A stretch of 64,000 bases of DNA, taken from Plazaster borealis. Taxonomy: Eukaryota > Echinodermata > Asteroidea > Forcipulatida > Labidiasteridae. Below, piece by piece: positions 52,501-61,500 of the stretch (position 1 is the first letter of the stretch; every line of letters begins with the position of its first letter). The position numbers and the translations under genes were made by a program. Below the pieces are notes generated by a model. The model saw only the letters and a program-made list of their open reading frames with translations. It was not told the origin of the DNA and made no database searches. The stretch spans positions 16,353,063 to 16,417,062 of the forward strand of contig CM037472.1 in assembly GCA_021014325.1 (NCBI GenBank), in the 5' to 3' direction.

Positions 52501-55500
52501 GTTTTGTCTGCAGGTGCAGATCCTAGCATTAAAAATGAACAGGACGGTAGTGCTGTAAAAGGGAGTGGTGGTGGAAGCGGTTATGTTGAATCACTCAGCA
52601 TCAACGATACCAAGTAAGTCACTTTGAAACATAAGTGGTCACATGGACTTCATTTCCCGCCTTTGCATTTGTAATAACTATCTACTCATTGAATTGACCT
52701 CTGTATCTGCATTCACACGTGTCATACTGTGGTAAAATATCAATGGCACCAGACTCTACAACTTTGGTGGGGAAAGAAGTAAGTGTTTTGTTGTGGTATT
52801 TGTAGTTTTTTCGTGGTTTTTTTTTTTGTTTATTGGGGGGGGGGGATTTTTTTATTTATTTTGATGGGCGGGGGGGAATCGAACATCTGATTTCCAAATA
52901 TCAAAATCATTAACAGCAGGAGTGATTAAAATACATGTGGGCATCAACGGTAGTGTCTTGACACTTGTGTCATTAAGCAAGACACATGACCATTGTTGCT
53001 TTGTCCTTCAGATGGAACGTATGTAAAAGCCGTAGGTCTCGTGTGTTGTGTAATGCACGTAAAAGAACGCAGTACACTTATCGTTAAGTGAATGGGTTCG
53101 CCCTGGTGTTTCTGGCATGGTTGGCAATTCCATGTACACAACTGACCCTGCCCGTGTAACCCCTGAGAAAGGGTGTTGGTGCAGTATCCATCAAGACAAG
53201 ACAGGGGAGTTTTTTTCTAGCAAAGTTTGTCATTAAATAAAAGAAGGAGTAATGGGCCAACTGTGTGCAGTGCACAGTACCAAAGTTCACTCATTATGAA
53301 AAACTCATTTTCAACAAGGAAAAGAATTGGGGTAGGACGCCCCATCACTTCTCCAGCACTGGTGCCAGTGCAAGTGTGTATACGTCAAATACAACTGTCA
53401 GCCGGTCAGTGGTTTGCTGTATTTTGACCAGGGTTGGCCAAACAAAAGAGGTCAAAACAAAAACTTGTTTCACAACATGAAAGAAGGATGTAATCAACTT
53501 AAGCTATAAAGAAATAACTGAAAAGGTAAATGCATAAGATTTGAAAATGAAGCAAAAACAATAATTTGAAAAATGAATACACAATTTTGTTAATGAAAAA
53601 ATTTATTTGATGGTCTGATGTTTCGACCGAACATGTAGCAGAGTCTTTTTTTGAAGGTTAAATGACAACACAACACACATAAACAGGTATACTTGTGTAA
53701 CAGAAGCAGTCAAGTTTAAATAAATGATAAAAGAGAGAAGCAGAAAGCACACAGAAAAAGCAAGGGATTTTTTTAAGTGAGACTTTATTAAAGAAAAACT
53801 GTTCATTGTTACATTTGTCAAGTCTTGGTTTTTGTCCACAGCAAAATACGAGCCAAGCTTGGCCTGCCTCCTTTGACTGTAGGAGGAGAAGCAAGCAATG
53901 CATCAGAGGGTGGACCGGCAGTCAAGAGCGAGGACCAGGATGTACACAAACCAGCAATCAACCTCATGGAGAAAAAAAAGGCAGATGATATGAAAGCTAA
54001 GCTGGCTTTGATCAAAGAGAAAAGAAAGATCAACCAGAAACTCAAGTACGGTTTGATTTTTCGCTCTCGTTATGGGGACTGGATTTTCAAAATAAATGGG
54101 TCTTTGAAATGCAATATTGCTGGCATGTGATTTGTCAGGATTTTTACTGATTTCGGGATTTTCTCTAGACCTTCAGATTTTCTTGAAAGAAGCCAACTTG
54201 CCATCACAGTGATGAAGAGACTTGCCCTTGTTATGACCAGGGGCCAATTTCATAGAGCTGCTTAAGCAGAAAATATCGCTTACCAAATTTCTGTTAAGCA
54301 AAAATTATCAGGAAACCAGTCACAAATAGTGCATGTGACATTGCATTTTTACTGGTAATCTTATTCTGGTAAGCAAAATTTGTTTGTGCTTAGAAACTTT
54401 TTGTGCTTATATGAAATTGGGCCCTGAACTTCAGACATCTATTTGAAATGATGTAGACAGTCTGTAAACTTCTCAAATGAAATATCCTGCAATTGGGTAG
54501 GATGAACTTCACACCAGGAGGAGACTGTTATCAAATTTTCAGGATTTTTCTTAGAGGTAAAATGATAATGAAACAATGGAAACGCACAGGCCATGTACAC
54601 ATTGCGCATAGGATGTGCCATTGAGCATCCTTCTTTTGACCTCTAGCCGAGGGCGCCCTACTCAAATGACATCATGTCTACACTTTTTTCCAGTCGGACC
54701 ATGCAGTGTAGATGTGTATTCAACTCTCTGGCTAGAGAGGTGGCAGTGGTCAAGAAAAACCCTGGTCATTTTTTGTTCCTTGCATCTATGCATATCCTGT
54801 CATACTTTGAGCAGCTTAACCATTACACTTCCCAAGTATAATGTCTTGCTTTCTTCATGCACAGTCAATGACATTATTTTGTTTTGTACACCTACAGAAA
54901 AGTGAAGAAATTGGCAAACGACAATGACGACGACATGGACGATGTTACTGCATGGGTCGAACGAAGCAGGAAATCCCAGATTGAGAAAGAAATGGCCGCC
55001 AAAAGGGTAATAAAATACATGAGACCTGGCTTATCAATAATTAATTGCAAGCAGAGGCCACACATCCATGTTGTATTCTTCAAAGTTATTTGATATTGTT
55101 GAAACCCATTTACCTGACGTGCATTGTTATGCAGATGATACACAACTGTATATATCATTTAAACCGGTTAGCTTGGTCAATCAACAGCTTGCCATCTCAG
55201 CAATGGAGAATTGTATCGAAGATATTAGAGAGTGGATGTTACATGATAGACTTATGCTGAATGATAGTAAGACCGAGTTTATTATCCTGGGTTCCAAACA
55301 ACAATTGTCTAAGATCAATATTTCTCATATTACAGTGGGGGGTACTGACATTATGCCTGTCTCCAATGTTAGAAATCTAGGATTCTTGTTTGACTCCAAC
55401 TTGTCTATGAGTTCTCATATTACTAAAGTCTGTTCTACTAGTTTTTATCATATCCATAATATAAAACGCATTAGTAAATATTTATCTAAAAATTCTCTTA

Positions 55501-58500
55501 TTATTTTAATTCATGCCTTCATCACTAGCCGTCTTGATTATTGTAATAGTTTGTTTTTTGGTCTTCCACTTGTTCAACTGGCAAAGTTACAAAGAGTACA
55601 GAACACTGCTGCTAGGCTGGTTGCAAATACAAACAGATTTTGTCATATTACTCCCATCCTGAAGGAACTACATTGGTTGCCAATTAAGTTTCGCATTCGT
55701 TTTAAAATGTTATTGCTTGTTTTTAAATGTATACATTTTTTAGCTCCTGATTATGTCTGTGACCTTTTTACTGTCAAAAGACAACACAGATATTGCCTGA
55801 GGTCAACAGGTGAAATACTACTTGAGTATCCAAGGGGTAGGATGCTGCACTCTTTTGGTGATCGCGCCTTTGTTTCGGCTGCTCCAAAGTTGTGGAATGC
55901 ACTACCGCCTTTTTTACGGGGGATTAATTCACTCGAGTCATTCAAGGCTAAATTGAAGACCTACTTGTTCAGGGAGGCTTATATTTTGTAATTACTCATT
56001 TATAGTGTGTGGGTGTCAGCTTTTATGATTTTTGTGTAATTTGCTTCTGTATGGAGTTTTCGGTCTGTTTTGTATGTTTTTTGATGTAATTTCTATTGTT
56101 TGTAATTTTCTGTAATTTTTATGGTTTTTATTGTTATGCGCCCTCGAACAGGCTGGTCCTGGAGAGAGCGCAATATAAATTGAATAAATTATTATTATTA
56201 TTATTATTATTATTATGCACAATCACAAAAATCTGATGATGGAATTCCACCTCTGCCTGTCCAAAGCTGCCCGTTAGGCTGAGGTCATCAGAGACATGCC
56301 TGTCAGATCTTTTACTCCATCGGTCCAGCGGAGTTTCTGTCTGCCACGTGATCGGCTTCAACATTTCCTTGAACAATAACCATCTCCAGATTATCTCCAT
56401 CTCCTCTTGAGCCAAAATACTGTAGTTTGGTTTCGTAAATCATTTTTCGAATCCCAGTCGTGACACTTGTGTCCTTAAGCAAGACACTTAACCACATGCT
56501 TCGTCCTTCGGATGGGACGTTACGCCGTAGGTCCCGTGTGTTGTGTAATGCACATAAAAGAACCCAGTGCACTTTTCGAAAAGAGAAGGGGTCCGCCTCG
56601 GTGTTCCTGGTTTGATCTGCAGCATATTGCGCCACAGCACCTTGTAAACCATTACATGGTGCTTTGTAAAGGACTTGGTCTCATACTTCAAAACGTAGCT
56701 CCACAACACCTTGCATGAAAACAATTAATGTTAAAAGCGCCTTGAGCGTCACTGAGTGACGGATATGTGCGCTATATAAGAAGCCACTATTATTATTATT
56801 ATTATTAAATGTGTCATCCCCAATCAACTTTCTGACATACTAATTTGTTTTCCGCTCCTTTCATGAAATTCTCAACATCCTCCTCCAGCACCAGATCATA
56901 CATTTAGGAAAAATGAAAAATTTGAGAGTACAATAAGTACAAATGTCCCTAGTGGTTGCAAATAGCTGCAAGATTTAACCTAGGGCCGTGGGAGTACAGC
57001 GAGAATAGATCTTGTTTGTTTTTATGCTGATGTTGTTTTGCCAATTTTCTGTAACAGGCCAAGATGCTTGAAGAGATGGATGAAGAATTTGGGATCGGAG
57101 CACTCATTGAAGATCAGTTCAGATCAGTTAAGAAAGAAGATGTAAGTAACTTTCCTTTCTCAGCAATACCTAGGCTCCTTCATCTCGTGACATATTTTTT
57201 AGGCCTTCACACTGGATGACTGACAAAGGCACTACCCTCATTTCGCTTCCCAGTGTTTGTGTGAAAGCCTAAGATATGTATCATCCTTTAGGGGCCATTC
57301 AAAAAAAAAATCAATGTTTATTAATTTTGATCTTTTTGCGAAATTGTTTTGACTCGCCCACCCACCCTGAATTTCGATTTGTAACTATTTCATGTACCCC
57401 TTTCCCCCTGGATAACAATGTAATGCCTCAAATGAAGAAGATTTTTTTAAACAGATGCTGTCCCAGCTCAGGGAGTTTTCAATGGCTATTCCTGGCTTCC
57501 AAAACAGAAGACAAAATCCATGCCATCTGCCCATCAGGCGTGGAGTTTGGCTATTTAAACAAGGTTTACCATTAAAAATGGTACTGTACAGACAGTTAAT
57601 CTATTATTTTATATAAAATCTGAAATCCAATTTTCTTCCCACCCCCCCCCCCCCTGACTTGGCAGTTTATAATGTTTCCCATGTACACACAGTAACTACA
57701 TTTCTAAAACAAAGCCACATTTATATTTCTTATTATTCTTGTAGACATTTGTTCTGAAAAAGAAATTGATTTAATTTTTGCAATATTAGCCATCTGGTGA
57801 TGATGATACAGAAATGATTGGTCTTAAATCATGTAAGGTTTGGCAATTGTCCAAACAAAGCTTTGAGGTTGGACAAAAAAGGGACCCTTTGGGGATTAAA
57901 AGGTCTGTGTACATGTTGCCTGTGGCAAGAAGTGTATTATTTTGTATTTGATGTGGTTTATGGTAATTGATGTTTTTGTCATGCTTTTCACTGCACAGGT
58001 TTACTCTTCAAAAGACATCCGTGACTTGAAGGTTCTCCATTCTGTAGGTTCCTTCCGGGAAGGCAAAAATGTTATATTAACCCTAAAAGATTCAGGTAAG
58101 CGCCTTCTACATGTTAAAAGATATTTGTCCAGTTTGGGGGGAAAAAAATGTAAACTCCTTCAAAGCAGTGTGTTTCTGTAGAACACGGATATGCTTAGCT
58201 CAGTTGTCGTCCATCCAAGCTGTGGCCAATTGCCATTTACAAAACCACGGCTGGGGCTTGGGCTTGGGCTTGCTCTCCATCAGTTATTTAGAAAATGTGC
58301 ACTTTCCTTACGGGGCTTCAAACGGGGAAAGAGCCTAATTCCGAGCCCAAACCAACTTGTCGTTTTGACATCATGGCCATATTTTCATGCAGAGTTACCA
58401 CAATTGCGCCACAGCACCTTGTAAACCATTAGATGATGCTACCTGTATGTAAAGGAAAAAGGTCTGATATTTCAAAAACATAGCTCCACATACCTTGCAG

Positions 58501-61500
58501 GAAAAATACTGAATGTTGAAGCGCCTTGAGCGTCACTGAGTGACGGATATGAGCGCTATATAAGAAGCCACTCTTATTATTATTAATTGGACTTGTCTTT
58601 GTTTCAGATGTACTTGGAGAAGATGAAGATGAGTTAATGAACGTCAACATCATCGACGATGAGAAAGCAGCTAAGAATGTGGAGCTAAGGAAAAAGAAGA
58701 AGGATTACAAGCCGTATGCTGACGATACCATTGATGAATATGGAATCGTATGTCAAATCATGTCATTTCTTACTTTTAATTTATCATTTATATTTAGTTT
58801 TTTATGACCAGGGGCTTGTGGAAGACACATCTTTTTGATGACAGTTTTAAAACTTCTGGACTACTCCTCGTCAAGATGTTTTTAGTGTCCGAAGATTTAA
58901 AGTAAAATTATTTTTTTATTTTTTACCCTTATTTTTCGTAGGACCATCTTTGAGATCAAAATAATTTTAAGAATTAATCAGTCAGTAAGTCAACAACGTG
59001 GAATAACAATTATAAGTTTCCTTTGTGATGCAGGGTTTTATCGTCTTGGAAATATTTTCCCACATACAAATCTTGACAAAGTAGCGAGAACTGTTTTTCT
59101 AAAACTGCATTGCCCCGGAACTACTTTTATATTCTATCTTAAAAAGCTATGTCCACAAGGAATAATAATAACAATAATAGTAATAATAACAATCATACAC
59201 TTTACTCAGTTCTTCGGGTACAAAATTGATGGCAACACAAGTTCTTTTTTACAAAAAATTAACATGTGTGCAATGAAATTTTCTTCTCACCTCTCAGTAC
59301 ACAGAAGACTCAATAGAAACATTTTTGACATAAAAATTTGGGGTGATCTAAAATTCCTTTGCTCTATTTTCCAGGCATGAGGTTCTTCATATTTTAGTCT
59401 GATTTCTGATTTTATTTTGCTCTCAGAAAAGGTGGCAAAGTGGTTAAATAGCATGGCAAGTGTATAAATTTCAATCCAAAAATAGTTTGGATTGAAATTT
59501 TGGGCCGGTTGAATGCAGTGGCACTTAGTTTAATTCCATTTGGGAATTTATGAATGGCATGGCAACGACTTTTATTTAATTACAATATAATTAAATAAAA
59601 GTTGGTCGGTCTTCATAAAAATTAGTGACAGGTTTCATTTGTCAGGATGTCTAAGGGCAACCTTGGGGAGCTTTGAAACTGAAACTTCAGATGCAATTAT
59701 TCCGTGTCTTTCTTTTCCCCCTCCTCTCAGGTGAAAGCCACTAACGTCTTGGGCAAGTATGACGAAGAAATTGAAGGGGCCAAGGTGGAATCATTTAGGC
59801 TGGGCGGTCCTGATGCTGCGTATGAAGATGAAGAGAAGCGGCTGGAGAGAATACGAGATAATCTTAAAGCTCAAGCTGTAAGACAGAAACTATTGCTTGT
59901 AAAAGCACTAAACTATTCTAGACCCACTAAACTATTCTAGACCCACTAAAGTTTTCTAGACCCACTAAACTATTCTAAACCCACTAAACTATATTAGACC
60001 CACTAAACTATTCTAGACCCACTCACTATTCTAAACCCACTAAACTATTCTAGACCCACTAAACTATTCTAAACCCACTAAACTATATTAGACCCATTAA
60101 ACTATTCTAGACCCACTCAACTATTCTAAACCCACTAAACTATTCTAGAGCCACTAAACTATTCTAGACCCACTAAACTATTCTAAACCCACTAAACTAT
60201 TCTAGACCCACTCAACTAGTCAAGACCCACTAAACTGTCCTAGACCCACTAAACTATTCTAAACCCACTATTCTAGACCCACTAAACTATTCTAAACCCA
60301 CTAAACTATATTAGACCCATTAAACTATTCTAGACCCACTCAACTATTCTAGACCCACTCAACTATTCTAGACCCACTAAACTATTCTACACCCACTAAA
60401 CTATTCTAGACCCACTAAACTATTCTAAACCCACTAAACTATTCTAGACCCACTAAACTATTCTAGACCCACTAAACTATTCTAAACCCACTAAACTATT
60501 CTAGACCCACTCAACTAGTCAAGACCCACTAAACTGTCCTAGACCCACTAAACTATTCTAAACCCACTAAACTATTCTAGACCCACTAAACTATTCTAAA
60601 CCCACTAAACTATATTAGACCCATTAAACTATTCTAGACCCACTCAACTATTCTAGACCCACTCAACTATTCTAGACCCACTAAACTATTCTACACCCAT
60701 TAAACTATTCTAGACCCACTCAACTATTCTAGACCCACTCAACTATTCTACACCCACTAAACTATTCTACACCCACTAAACTATTCTAGGCCCACTCAAC
60801 TATTCTAAACCCACTAAACTATTCTAGACCCACTAAACTATTCTAGACCCACTAAACTATTCTAAACCCACTAAACTATTCTAGACCCACTCAACTAGTC
60901 AAGACCCACTAAACTGTCCTAGACCCACTAAACTGTCCTAGATGCACTAAACTGTCCTAGACCCACTAAACTGTCCTAGACCCACTAAACTGTCCTAGAC
61001 CCACTAAACTGTCCTAGACCCACTAAACTATTCTAGACCCACTAAACTATTCTAGACCCACTAAACTATTCTAAACCCACTAAACTAGTCTAGACCCACT
61101 CAACTAGTCAAGACCCACTAAACTGTCCTAGACCCACTAAACTGTCCTAGATGCACTAAACTGTCCTAGACCCACTAAACTGTCCTAGACCCACTAAACT
61201 GTCCTAGACCCACTAAACTGTCCTAGACCCACTAATCTATTCTATACCAATAGATACCTACCTGTACATTACAATACCGGAGTCTTATATAGCGCACGTA
61301 TGTACCAATAAGGTACTCAAGGCGCTTGAACATAGTGGGGAAAAAAATAAACAAAACTTTTTAAAAATTTGTTTAAATGCGACTGATTTATGTAGCGCCT
61401 TATAAGGGTTTACAAGGTGCTTAGGCGCATTCAGCAGCCACTGTCAGAAACATTGGGGCAAACCCCTTCTCTTAGCAATAAGTGTAACTGGGTGCTTTTA

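Noticed and set aside
59907..61245. CRISPR-like repeat array
   Set aside because: Units are contiguous 19-mers without unique spacers, inside an intron of an animal gene. It is a minisatellite.
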